NCBI RefSeq assembly: GCF_004011695.2
Contig: NC_082407.1
Location: 2,418,001-2,482,000 of the forward strand
Source of the DNA: Ascochyta rabiei
Taxonomy: Eukaryota; Ascomycota; Dothideomycetes; Pleosporales; Didymellaceae
Direction: 5' to 3'
DNA: 64,000 bases
Positions 43,981 through 54,916 of this stretch are shown piece by piece. The stretch's first letter is position 1; each line of letters begins with the position of its first letter. The position numbers and the translations under genes were made by a program. The notes beneath the pieces were generated by a model, which worked only from the letters and a program-made list of their open reading frames with translations, did not search any database and was not told the origin of the DNA.

Positions 43981-44976
43981 CCTTTGACGATACCCGCATT
44001 CGACAAAGACTACGCAGCGACTGTGCAGAGGGGTGTACTGTCATACAGTCCCAGGGGCGAGGTTATCGCGGCAGAAAAGTCGTCAGTTGAGAGCGCAATA
44101 ACGAATTACCATTGACTGCCACGCCCTTCAGGTGCCACCGCCGAGAGATGAACATGGCGTCTGCACCGGGGCAATTCGACATCTTTGCCTGTGAGCACGC
44201 AATTGAGATTTGCCGGGCCCTGCTATGCCATTGGCCACTAATTGCGTGCGGCTAGCACCATCAGATCCTTAATGCGCCATCCCTGTCGCCCTAATCGAGT
44301 TTCCCTGCAAAGTCGAGGCTTTCTGTCATCGCTCCAACTCCGACTACGGCAGATGGAGCAGTACCGCTCCAACGTTTGGGGGATGCGTGGCCGACACTGT
44401 CCATAATTATGTCACTTGTCAAAATCTAACTTGCCATGTCTCGCTTTAAGGTGGCGGGAGCGGCTGTCTCTCACGTTCGTCTGCCCTGCTGCCTCACCAC
44501 CAGACAAATTACGCGTCTGCGTGTTACCCAGGGCTAGAAACAGCCATACGCCAACTTCGCCATTCTCGATCTGCGTGCACAACAAGCTCCTGTCACGCAA
44601 TAATCCGCCACATCAAGCAATTTTGAGGCGTTCCCCAAGCCTTTGCTTTTCCCAGTCCAGACCGTCCAGCATCGGAGGAATTTCGAATTCGCATCTCGCA
44701 GTTCGATCCCACGGACCGAGTCGCTGGTCAATCTCTCGCTATTTGCTGGTAGTGGAATTTCCGCACGGGACCTCTGCACACCTACCCGCCTGGTAGGCTC
44801 TGATACATAAGTTCCAAGCCCTGGCAACTCTTTTGTGGTAGCTTGTCAAGTCTTGTCCAGTCTTGCCTTCTCGTCCCTACTTCGGAAGGACAGAAAAGCA
44901 CGTGGTACGCTACCGGTGTTGAACCGTCTGGATCCATAGCCATCTGGCTTCCGTTGTTTCGTTAGATCCATCCATA
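43981..44976. other. intergenic upstream of sulfate permease
   Basis: About 1 kb without a supported gene. CT-rich stretches near 44820-44880 probably belong to the promoter and 5' UTR of the permease gene. Confidence 0.5.
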
Positions 44977-47483
44977 ATGGCAAACAAGATTGGCAACGGC
45001 CTCGCCAAGGTCCTCGGCATCGACTTGCACTACCGCAACGAAACTGGCTCAGACCGAGTAACTCGGGGCGAGAGTGTCTTCACCGTCGGCTCAGCTCACA
45101 CATACGTCGAAGAAGAGCCAACTGCCGCTGAGTGGGTTCGCGAAGTTATTCCCTCCGGTGCAGAATTCGGCCAGTACATCTCCAGCCTCTTCCCGTTCGT
45201 CCACTGGATCGGCCGATACAACCTACAATGGTTCATTGGAGATCTCATTGCTGGTAGGTTTGCTCCGTGGTATTCAGCAATTGCAGACTAACTCGCTCAG
45301 GAATTACCGTCGGAGCCGTCGTTGTCCCTCAGGGCATGGCCTACGCCAAACTGGCTCAGCTCCCTGTTCAATTCGGACTGTATTCTTCGTTCATGGGTGT
45401 ACTCATCTACTGGTTCTTCGCTACATCTAAGGATATCACCATCGGACCTGTCGCTGTACTGTCGACCGTCACCGGTAACGTCATTCTGAAGGCCGAGGCC
45501 ACAGGTGTCCACGCCTCTCGAGACGTGATTGCGTCTTCATTGGCTGTCATCGCTGGCTCAATTGTGCTCTTCCTCGGTCTCGCGCGTCTGGGCTGGATTG
45601 TGGAAGTCATCTCGCTTCCTGCGATCTCGGCGTTCATGACAGGTTCAGCTATCAGCATTGCTGCCGGGCAAGTACCTACTATGATGGGTATCTCTGGCTT
45701 CTCAACCCGTGAAGCTACATACAAGGTCATCATCAACACCCTCAAGCACCTCGGAACCACAAACCTCGATGCTTCCTTCGGTCTTACATCGCTTTTTGCC
45801 CTGTACTTTATTCGTTGGCTGTGCGGCCGTCTTGCAAAGCGTTATCCCAGCAAGGCGAAGCTGTTCTTCTTCATCAACACCCTGCGGACGGTCTTCATCA
45901 TCCTTCTCTACATTCTGGTCAGCTATCTTGTCAATCGTAACCACAGGAAGAAGCCTCTGATCAAGACACTTGGTCATGTTCCGCGAGGATTCCAGGACGC
46001 TCGTGTACCTCACATCACCATCGACATCATCAAGTCCTTCGCTTCGGAGCTTCCGTCGACTGTCATCGTTCTCCTTATCGAGCACATTTCGATTTCCAAG
46101 TCATTCGGTCGTGTCAACAACTACACCATCAACCCTTCGCAGGAGCTGGTCGCCATTGGTGTCAGCAACTGTCTCGGTCCGTTCCTTGGTGCTTACCCTG
46201 CCACTGGCTCTTTCTCCCGTACCGCCATCAAATCCAAGGCTGGTGTGCGTACTCCATTCGCTGGTGTCATCACTGCTGTTGTGGTTTTGCTCGCCATCTA
46301 TGCCCTCCCAGCTATGTTCTGGTACATACCTAATGCCACGTTGGCTGCCGTCATCATCCACGCTGTGGGTGACTTGATCCTGCCACCCAATACCGTTTAC
46401 CAATTCTGGAGAATTTCGCCCATCGAAGTCCCAATTTTCTTTGCTGGTGTATTTGTAACAGTCTTCTCCAGTATCGAGAACGGTATCTACACCACTGTCT
46501 GTATCTCCTTCGCGCTATGGGCTTTCCGTGCCTTCAAGGCCAGGGGACGCTTCCTCGGTCGTGCGAAGATCCACTCTGTCGTGGGAGACCACCTTCTCGA
46601 CCCGACAGAAGACACCAAGCCGGACCAGAAAAAGAGCCCTACCGAACCTGAGCATTCTGTTCGCAGTATTTTTTTGCCCATCGACCATCACGATGGCTCC
46701 AACCCGCAGATTCAGCTCGAGGATCCCTACCCAGGTATCTTCCTCTACAGATTCAGCGAAGGTTTCAACTACCCCAATGCCAACCACTACCTCGATGACC
46801 TTGTAGAGACCATCTTCAAGAAGACACGTCGCACAAATCCTACCACTTACGCACGCCTTGGCGACCGACCGTGGAATGACCCCGGCCCACGCCGCGGGAA
46901 GCAGCAAGAAGAGAGCGACGAACGCCCAACGCTCAAGGCCATCATTCTTGACTTCTCTTCCGTCAACAACGTCGATCTCACATCCATCCAGAACCTGATC
47001 GACGTGCGCAACCAGCTCGACAAGTACGCCGCCCCAGACACGGTGGACTGGCATTTCTGCAACATCAACAACCGCTGGACCAAACGCGCCCTCGCCGCCG
47101 GCGGCTTCGGATACTACACCCCCGAGCCCGACGCGAGCGGCGTCCACCGCTGGAAACCTGTCTTCTCCGTCGCCGAGATCGGCGGCTCGCAATCTGCCGC
47201 GGCTGCTGCTGAAGCCGCGGAGAACCGCCACGCAAAGCGCAATCTTTCGCAGGTGCGCAGCCACGACATCGAAGAGGCACACGAGAGCGAGTCGAGTGAC
47301 GCTGGCTCGCTGAACAAGCAGCTTGAGTTCAGCAAGGCGTATGGCGGCATCGAGGGCGATACCACGGGCGTGACTGCTGGCAGAATCGCGGTTGTGCAGG
47401 GTTTGAACAGGCCGCTGTTCCATGTCGATGTTACTGCGGCGCTGAACAGCGCGTTGGCGAATGCGCAGAGGAAGAGTCATTAG
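44977..47483 (+). CDS. SUL1: SulP-family sulfate permease with STAS domain
   Basis: Exons 44977-45253 and 45301-47483, 819 aa. The cytosolic head is followed by the SulP signature region (GAVVVPQGMAYAKLAQLPVQFGLYSS as overlapping blocks, then DITIGPVAVLST) and 10-12 further hydrophobic helices (for example VIAGSIVLFLGLARLG and AYPATGSFSRTAIKSKAG). The C-terminal cytosolic STAS domain reads LKAIILDFSSVNNVDLTS and GVHRWKPVF. It should import sulfate with protons across the plasma membrane for sulfur assimilation (Neurospora cys-14, Aspergillus sB, yeast Sul1/2). The intron follows FIGDLIA and restores GITVGAV. Orthology to SUL1 versus SUL2 is not resolved, so the symbol is generic. Confidence 0.93.
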
Positions 47484-48218
47484 TATTGCGTTGTAATATT
47501 GGGGGCGCCTTGGTGTTGCGGTAGAAAGAAGTGCAGAAACGCTTGGCTTGCGAGCACATGATTCCCATAGATGTTGTGTTATTGAATTCGTTCGTTGCCG
47601 GGCCGGTTTGGCCTGCGTTTCTTCCAATGTTCTATCCCTTACATGCTATGTGCATACGTTTCGATTGCATGTTTACACCACCACCACTTCTCCTCCCTCA
47701 ACTCCCTGAGTCCAAGCAAGAACTTTTTCTGCGTTGTGTCGAGCCAAATCTATTGATCTCCAAGAACGTGTTCCCAAATGTCGTTGTGAATCTTGGCAAG
47801 AACGCGTGAGAGAGGCGACTACGTCTCGTTGCGTAAAGTGCTGCAGAAGGTCAGTCCGTGTAAACGTCTAGCAGGAGCACGCCCACATTGTATCATGGAA
47901 GGGATCCATATCGGTCGTAGGAAGGGAGGGGTCAGTGGTTGGGCGGTCGTGTCAAGGTATTGAGGTAGTATGTAGGTGCAAGGCTCAGCAAGGAAGGAAA
48001 AGGTGCGAGCAAACGGCGAAGGAAAGAATCAGCAAACATATAAGTTTTAGTCGCAGATAGGGTCGCAGCTGCAACTTCACTCTGCTTGCAGAGAACAGAG
48101 AGCCAGTTCGTTCTTTCATGGCAACTTCAGCTACCTGTTGCATCGTAGTCATGATTGTGTCCAAACTTTACATTAGCTTCAGATATTTCCCTTTCGCAAT
48201 CCCCAACGCAGATGGCTC
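47484..48218. other. intergenic, no gene seen
   Basis: 3' flanks of the permease and of the minus-strand 2EXR-like gene. Short ORFs only. Confidence 0.5.
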
Positions 48219-48974
48219 TCAATCACACACGTCAACAAACTCAACCCTAAACGGGCTTCTGCACTTGGCCAACCGTGCCCGGATCGTCGCCCTCGCCCAG
48301 TCATCCGAGCCCGCGTGCAAAGCAACAAAGACACAATCCAGTGACTTCAAAGGCCGCAAAGCCGTCACAATCGTTTTCGTGTGAAGACATAGCACCAGGC
48401 CCCCAGCGAATCCCTCAGTGTGGCGTGTAGAGCCAAGGTTAACTAGCACGCTCCTGACTGAGTTGGCACTGAAGGGATCCATTCGGCAGAAAAGAGCATG
48501 GAGAGTCTCGGGAGGGCCACAAAAGCGGTTTAGGCTGTATGGAAGGCTTGCAGTCTCGTGGTGGAGTTGTCGACAGACTTGTGTTAGAGCGACGAGATCT
48601 CGACAGGTGACGGATGATGGTGGTTGTGTTGCTACCTCTTTAGGCTTGTTGTAAGAACCCCTGCGTGGTTTGATGTCGATTTGATAGCGATGATCAGCAG
48701 GTGCGCTATTTAGGTTCGTGTAAAATTGTGCATCGACAGCATGGATGTCGTGGCTAGCAAAGATGTAGTTGTAGATCTGGTTGCGCACTTCGGCGGGCAG
48801 TAGGAAGAAGGACGACTGAGGGTTTAGTAGCGTACTGCATCTCCATGTCAGCTTCTCACCATAGGATTAGACGCGCGCTGACGCCCATAGCTCTTACTTG
48901 GTCACTTGATGCTCGTCTCCGTGCCGAACTTGTACTTCTTCTCCCTGAGTCGAAAATTCGCTGTGACGTTGCAT
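48219..48974 (-). CDS. 2EXR-like fungal protein
   Basis: Exons 48974-48898 and 48834-48219, 230 aa. The first exon (MQRHSEFSTQGEEVQVRHG..) was found by tracing the frame through a 63-nt intron, because the second exon has no ATG before FFLLPAEVRNQIYNYIFAS, the family signature. The later DLVALTQVCRQLHHETASLPYSLNRF is the expected conserved helix pair, and the C-terminal RVEFVDVCD ends the protein. Members are abundant in filamentous fungi, and some relate to F-box proteins; no function is assigned. Compare the poorer copy at 24415. Confidence 0.7.
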
Positions 48975-49927
48975 TGATGTGATGTAGGCGAGACAAGCAT
49001 TTTTAGAATGCTCTGTTTTATCTTTTGAAAGGAGTTGCGTTGTGCTTTTTTAATAGCTATCTGGTGGCGATGGTAACCGAGATAGGGTATCGCCTCTGCG
49101 GGGAAATGGTGAACTGCAGAAGATAGGATCGACCAGGGCGATCGAATCAGGTGCACGCAAATGATATCGACAAGCCAGTTGACGTCACTTCACGCTCACT
49201 TCCATTTACTCTGAAAAATCGAACTATTCCGCAATATACCCCAGGTCATTCAGATGAACGAAAATGCTGCAGTCTGGACTACAACATCGCCCCTACCCAC
49301 CAATATCCACCAAATCCCCACTCTTTATATCAAGAAGCTTGTTTACAGCACCTCTATTGCGCACATGATCCTAGACGACAATAAGATGTTGTGAGGTCAC
49401 TTGTCGAAGCGCTTATCTACGGCTCTGGGCCAGAAAGGTGTAAAAGCCATAGTGCCCAGATTTGATTCTAGCCGATGACGCATACTTGAATGCTGCGGCG
49501 CATTTTGGGTAAGGGGCGTAGGAAAGGGGATCCTTCCTAATTGTGAAGGTATTGTGAAGATTGTGAGTGTATGTGAGAAATTGGTTTATTGAGTTAAGAT
49601 ACGGAGATGCCGTCACGCACAACATGAATTTTGCTAGTGACAAGGTAGTGAGGCTTTGCTTAGAGTAGTGGAAGATGCGGTTGGCGGGCGCAGTAAACAA
49701 GCCGGTGAAACTGGCTTGGAATCAATTTTCCTATCGACTGTGATGTCTGACTCCAGCTCGACGCATGTAATCCTCCATGCATGCTCCTTGAATCCAAATA
49801 AGCCGCGCTACTGACTCCGTCCCGCTATGCAACAGTAAACACATAAATAATAGAACAAGAACATCAACAAGGACAATCTTCGATCCCCTTCCGTCTAGTA
49901 GACTTCCGTCACCTTGAGCTCCAGCGC
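48975..49927. other. intergenic, no gene seen
   Basis: About 950 bp, AT-richer than average at 49500-49720. Short ORFs without features. Confidence 0.5.
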
Positions 49928-50815
49928 CTAGTTGTATGCATCGGGTGGCAAGGTGGGTTGGCTTTGCGTGAACAGCTCTCCAGCACGATTCAGATCCCAT
50001 CCTCCAGCCTCCAGACACTGAATTGCGTAGTCGCGCTTGAGGTTCGTTGCTTGCTGAACATACGCGACCATCTCCTCCTTTTGTTGGTCGAGTGCCGGTG
50101 CTGGTAACGTTGGTGTTGGTGATGGCGCGCCGGCCATTGGTTGTGGTGTTGGGGCCATGGGTGCATCCGTAATCATACTTGCGTCGCCCGGTGCAGTGTT
50201 ATCGGCACGGACCTGGCTGCCATTCAGGATTCGAAGTTTGGGGAACCAAGCTGTGAGCTCATCTTCCCATCCTATGCTGCTGAAGGGATCGATAATCAGG
50301 TGCTCGAGCTTCTTGAAACGGCCTTTCCAGGGTTTCAGGGCGTTAACCGAGTGGAAGGCGTTGCCGCTTAAGTCGAGATTTTTGATGTGATTCAGAGTTT
50401 TACAGAGATCGAACACTACGTTAAGATTGGTGATGTTGTTGCCGCAGAGTGTGACGCTTTCGATGGCGGCTTCCTTGGCCTCCCGCGTTTCAAGCATCTC
50501 ATCACAGATTACCATGAGTGCTGGGAAGAATTTCTTTTGCGTTGATTCTTGTCGGAACATGCCGCTTTTTGCAACTTCTTCGTCAGTCGCGATAGTTGAG
50601 AAATTGAGCAGTTTGGTAGAAGCATCGTAGCGCCGTGCTAGGAAGCCTTTGAGAAGATCGACAGTGTTAAGAGTTGCTGCTGCACGATCTGGCTCGGCTT
50701 GCTGTTGAGGCTGGCTCTGGTTCTGATTTTGGCGATCGCTGGGAGTGTAGTAGTCTCCTCGGCCTCGACCTCGGCCACGACCTCGTCCGCGCCCTTGTCC
50801 TCGTGGTGCAGACAT
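49928..50815 (-). CDS. Mex67/TAP-like protein lacking the NTF2-like domain
   Basis: Single exon, 295 aa. An RG-repeat N-terminus (RGQGRGRGRGRGRGRGDYY) and Gln-rich linker precede the Mex67-type region (TLNTVDLLKGFLARRYDAS, KFFPALMVICDEML) and leucine-rich repeats (SVTLCGNNITNLNVVFDL, IKNLDLSGNAFHSV, LEHLIIDPFSSIGW, FPKLRILNGSQV). After a Pro/Ala linker (residues about 215-245) comes a TAP-C/UBA-like domain (EEMVAYVQQATNLKRDYA, CLEAGGWDLNRAGELF). Full-length Mex67 has an NTF2-like domain of about 170 aa between the repeats and TAP-C, which binds Mtr2; here it is absent without any frameshift. It may bind mRNA or nucleoporin FG repeats but not Mtr2. A full-length MEX67 presumably exists elsewhere in the genome. 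Confidence 0.85.
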   Translation of the reverse strand: MSAPRGQGRGRGRGRGRGRGDYYTPSDRQNQNQSQPQQQAEPDRAAATLNTVDLLKGFLARRYDASTKLLNFSTIATDEEVAKSGMFRQESTQKKFFPALMVICDEMLETREAKEAAIESVTLCGNNITNLNVVFDLCKTLNHIKNLDLSGNAFHSVNALKPWKGRFKKLEHLIIDPFSSIGWEDELTAWFPKLRILNGSQVRADNTAPGDASMITDAPMAPTPQPMAGAPSPTPTLPAPALDQQKEEMVAYVQQATNLKRDYAIQCLEAGGWDLNRAGELFTQSQPTLPPDAYN

Positions 50816-51459
50816 GATGACTCCGCCTGTGAGGATGGGATAAAACGAATGTGGACGTGGATAAGACTTGGTGTTGATAAGGCTCTGGTGATCCAGACTG
50901 TTTGATAGTAATGTATCGAGTGTATGCGGGTAGATTGCTGAAGTAAAAGGTGTGACTTGAACGTAAGAGCGAGAGGGTGCGTTTTATGCCACTAGCGCGC
51001 TTCCGTTCGACGTTACGTCTGTGCGCGCCGCTAAAATCGACCACAATGTACTGAGGTCTAATATCTCTACTGGTGAAATACGTACTTTTATTGACTCAGT
51101 GGCGTGCTAGGGTCTACAACATGGTCCTTGATGTCTCGATGCTCGGCATCTCATGGGGCAGATAACTAGGCATTCCAGGCACCCTTTCACATTGTTGCCT
51201 GGGCAAGGCTGACGTCCATTTTGATCTTATCATATGCATTGGATCTCTACATGTTCGCCCATGCTAGATGGTACAAGCTGGCAATTTCTGCTCATAGTTA
51301 AATCTTCGTCCATCTTCCAATAGACTCATAGATTTACGTTCGTCAACCCAATGCGTCGCCAAATTCGAATTGCCAAATCAGTGCGCCGAAACTCCTGGCT
51401 CGCAGCCCACAAATGCACGTAGGTAGAACTGAGACTGACTGCTGCGTTACCATGCACGA
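50816..51459. other. intergenic, no gene seen
   Basis: Promoter side of the Mex67-like gene and 3' flank of ERV46. Nothing further recognised. Confidence 0.5.
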
Positions 51460-52890
51460 CTACTGGGAATGTATCTTCTTGATCTTGTTGACGCCTTCGT
51501 AGAGCGCACGGTCGACCGCCGCAGCGACTGTGAGTGTACCGCCAATGACAGCGCACAAGCCAACGAGGAAGCCAGAGAAGGATTTGTCGCGTACTTCGCG
51601 GTTAATGACCTTCATGGGCGATATGTCCTAACAACAAGGTCAGTCATGTTCTTTAGACATACAGAGTTCACAACATACGTATGAGAAGAATACACCAGGG
51701 ATACCACCACGCGCGTGAATGCGCTCCTTATGGCCTTCCTGCTCATCGGTGCCACCTTGAAGGTTCCTCTTGTGGCTAGTGACAGAGTACTGGTGTGTCT
51801 CGATGCTTCCCTTGTAGTTGCCTTCAATGATGGCGCCGATGTCTTCGCTGCTGGGGCGAGCAGCCTCCTTTTCCCAACCAAGCGGCAGATAGGCGGTTGA
51901 GACAACCTTGACGAAATACATGTAGTTGAAGGCCTTTTCTTCCGTGTGCTGTTCTGTACCATCCAGGGGGTTAATGTGGTGGTTTGTCCAGCCACCGGGG
52001 CCAGTCGCAAGGTGGTTCTTCGCCATGTTCTGCACAATAACATCGCTCAGTTGGGGACCGAACCGAAGGTGGTGGATCGTATGGGTGAAGGTGTGGGCGT
52101 ATTCATCCTTGAAGTAGTTCTCGAGATCGTGTACGTGCAGGTTGCCATTGGAGAATGACTTTCCAGGAGCAATGTGGAAGTTGCCGATGACCTTGTTGAC
52201 CTTGATGCTGCCCTCGAGGCGGCACCCCTCTTGACGCTGGGCATCGAGATGTTCGGCGTAGTGTTCGCGCTCGCACTGCTCAACACCCTCGCCGCGACCA
52301 AAAGACCAGGACACCGAAGCGTAAGCGTCACGGACCTCGTCGCAAGTATTACAGCAGCCCGATCTATGTGCGTTGGCGGGGGCGGGAGCACCGTAGCATT
52401 CGCCGCAGTAGTCGGGTGCAAGGTGAGAGGCCTCATCTTTGTGCCTGTGTCGAAGGTTAGCTGTCGTGCTACTCTCTGTGCGTGTCCTCAAGTAACGACA
52501 ACTGGGGGTGACTCACAAATCCAGCGCCTTGGCCTCGATATCCTTACTGCCCTCCTTCTCGGGGCTCAGCCGCACCTTGTCGATGCCATGGGCGACACCC
52601 ATCTGCAGCTCTCCCGACACGTCCATAATGTCGAGAGTCAACAGTTCACAGGGCATGCGCGGGAATGTGATATTCAAGCTGATCTCCATGCGCTCGCCTC
52701 GGCCTTTGTCGACAACTAACTCAGGGCGGACTATCACTCGCCTGTAGTCTGCCCACTCGCCCCATGTCAGCCAGAAAATAACCAGTAAGCTCGCAATGGT
52801 GACGATTCCTCCAGACGTTGTACGGATGCGTGCATCTTCGACAGTCTTGGTGAAGGCGTCGAGGCGCGTGAAAGCGGATTTGGGAGGCAT
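51460..52890 (-). CDS. ERV46: COPII vesicle protein Erv46 (ERGIC family)
   Basis: Exons 52890-52517, 52444-51679 and 51627-51460, 435 aa, the usual length. The N-terminus SAFTRLDAFTKTVEDARIRT is diagnostic. TM1 is IVTIASLLVIFWLTW (about residues 30-46). A large lumenal domain follows with TLDIMDVSGELQ, a cysteine cluster (CGECYG, GCCNTCDEV), FHIAPGKSFSNG, HTIHHLRFG and GIPGVFFSY | DISPMKV. TM2 is FLVGLCAVIGGTLTVA near the C-terminus. It cycles between ER and Golgi with Erv41, as a cargo receptor for retrieval of ER proteins. The model is phase-consistent throughout. Confidence 0.97.
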
Positions 52891-53434
52891 CTTTGCAGAC
52901 TACGCTGCAGGCAGTCGAGATCGAGGGGGGCTGTTTGGAGTTCTACAACGTGGGTGTGAGACCGCGGAGGTGTAGCACGGGCAAGTGTCTCTCGGTCCGC
53001 GTGCCGAGAATCTCCAATCGCAGACACACGTGCAGCTGCTTTTCAGGAGATATTTCAAAGGAGTGAAAGGGCCTAGCAAGATCAATGCTGGGGCAGGGAT
53101 ATCATTGTACAGAAAGAAGTGAACTTCAAGACGCGTGGTCGTTGCGGCGCTCGCGCTGAGTAAAGGACAGAGTTTCTGGAACGTTAGTCGAGGTACCTGT
53201 GCACTAGCGCGGATAAGGAAAGAGCATGCAAATGCCAACAGGGTTGCAGCACTGCCGAGTGAGATCTCGGCGCATTGCACGGGGCGCGTTCATTATTACT
53301 GTCTAAAGTCCAGAGGGCGTCTAGATATGTGATACGTCTGCACTAGTCAAGGTCCACCGCTGCTCAAGCCATTGCAGGTTCAAAACAAGTGTGCAAAGGT
53401 TCACATGTCTAGCACGTTCACCGAGTTCAATACT
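52891..53434. other. intergenic, no gene seen
   Basis: Lies between two minus-strand genes: ERV46 promoter and the 3' flank of the TspO gene. Nothing further recognised. Confidence 0.5.
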
Positions 53435-54093
53435 TCACTCCTTCTTGAAAGCCTTGGAAAAGTCCCAGTCGTTCAGGTAACCGCTACCGATCTGTGTCCG
53501 ACATTAGCATATAGATCGTTTCGTGCGATCGCAGGACACTAACGCAAAGGTAGGTAGCGAAGCTGAGCCAACCCAGGTAGGGTGCAAGCAGCCACCCACA
53601 GGTGGGGTCGACCTGGCCCCAGATGTAGGCAAGGTAGCTGACAGTGCCTCCAAGAGCGAGGATGTCGACAGTAGCAGCAATTGGTCGTCCCATGCCGAAG
53701 TAAAGCGGCGTCCAGATGAGGTTGAGGGCCAGTTGGATCGAGTACAGAGTTGCTCCCTGCTTAGCCAGGGCTACCGTCTGAGGGTTGATGGAGGTCGTGC
53801 CAGTAGTCCACGCGCGATAGGCCGTGTAGCCCATTGTTGCATAGAGAGCGGTCCATACCGGCCCAAAGACCCAGCCCGGAGGATGTAGAGGTGGCTGTCT
53901 CAATGCCTTGTAAGACGCCCGAGTGACAGATGCTGCGAATCGTCAGTTCCGAGGCAGCCAACCCGCTGAGATGTTACCTACGGCTGATGGAGAAACCCAG
54001 AGCGGTACCGCAGGCCACGGGCAGAAGAATGGCCGCGGCCGGGTTCTCAAACAGAAAGCTCGGAAGCGTGAGAGAGGGGATGTAGGCGGTCAT
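53435..54093 (-). CDS. TspO/MBR (peripheral benzodiazepine receptor) family protein
   Basis: Exons 54093-53982, 53932-53544 and 53491-53435, 185 aa. Five hydrophobic helices start with AAAILLPVACGTALGFS. The family signature PPGWVFGPVWTALYATMGYTAYRAW follows in two blocks, then LALNLIWTPLYFGMGRP, ILALGGTVSYLAYIW and LLAPYLGWLSFATYLC. The short last exon adds IGSGYLNDWDFSKAFKKE. Family members sit in mitochondrial outer or other membranes and bind tetrapyrroles or sterols; the fungal role is unclear. The last intron starts with GTTAGT, a non-preferred donor. Its presence about 20 kb from HEM12 is probably coincidental. Confidence 0.93.
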
Positions 54094-54916
54094 GGTGGTG
54101 GTGCTGTGTCTGCCCAAAGCTCGTCCAATGTTTCGCACCGCCAAATGTCTGACGCAACGGTAGCAGGCTCAGGCAACAGATGCTATACGTGTTATACGCT
54201 GCAGCCTGTGTCTCGCGATGTGCCTAGGTAATCCCGCAAGTTCCCATCGAGCCTCCCTCCATGCCTCCTCACGGACGTTGCTGGCCCACTTGCCGCGCTC
54301 CGGCACTAGCCCCGTTTCAGCTCTCCGTTCCTTCGCCAGCCGCCGCGCGACCAGCTCACCTCCCTCCACACGACTGTCTCTCCCTACCGGACAGAACACA
54401 CTCCAGCATCCTCGTGAGTGTATTCGCTCTCGTTCTTATCGCAGCTTCTTCTTGTTCGTATCTCCCTTTCTTGCCGGGCTACCGCCATAGCTCCCCTTAG
54501 CTTTGTCTACCAGACACCAGCCTCTTAGTTACTCCCCATCCACCCTTCTCTTCTCACGGCGCAGCTCGCGTGTGATCAATCGCATCGAGTGCTGTCGCCC
54601 TCTTGTCTACTCTTCATTGCCGCACCTCCTCAGACTAGTCGTGTTCCTCTTGTCATTTATTTGTCCTCTGTCTAACCCGGGGCCGCCATGGCAAACAGCT
54701 ACCCTCGATTGTCTGTCGCTTATCAGACACCACACCCACAACTCGCGTCTGCGTGTCCTGCCTCGAACTCTCTGGGTCACTCGGTCACTCGATCACTCGG
54801 CCACTCGGTCACTCGGTCACTCGGCCACTCGGTCACTCGGTCACTTTGTCGATGACCGGCTCATCACACTTGATCTAATCAACTCAGCCTAGCTACTGCA
54901 GCTCTTACTCACGATA
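54094..54916. other. divergent intergenic region with 8-bp minisatellite
   Basis: Between the TspO and ARS2 start codons. CT-rich in places (54230-54560), with the minisatellite at 54777-54844 close to the ARS2 start. No gene seen. Confidence 0.5.
54777..54844 (+). repeat. 8-bp minisatellite upstream of the ARS2 gene
   Basis: Eight tandem copies of TCACTCGG with T/C at the first base and one G/A change, about 70 bp before the ARS2 start codon, so probably within its promoter or 5' UTR. Confidence 0.9.

Noticed and set aside
44416..44796. 126-codon ORF upstream of the sulfate permease
   Set aside because: Low-complexity Ser/Pro/Arg reading on both strands. It most likely lies in the promoter or 5' UTR.
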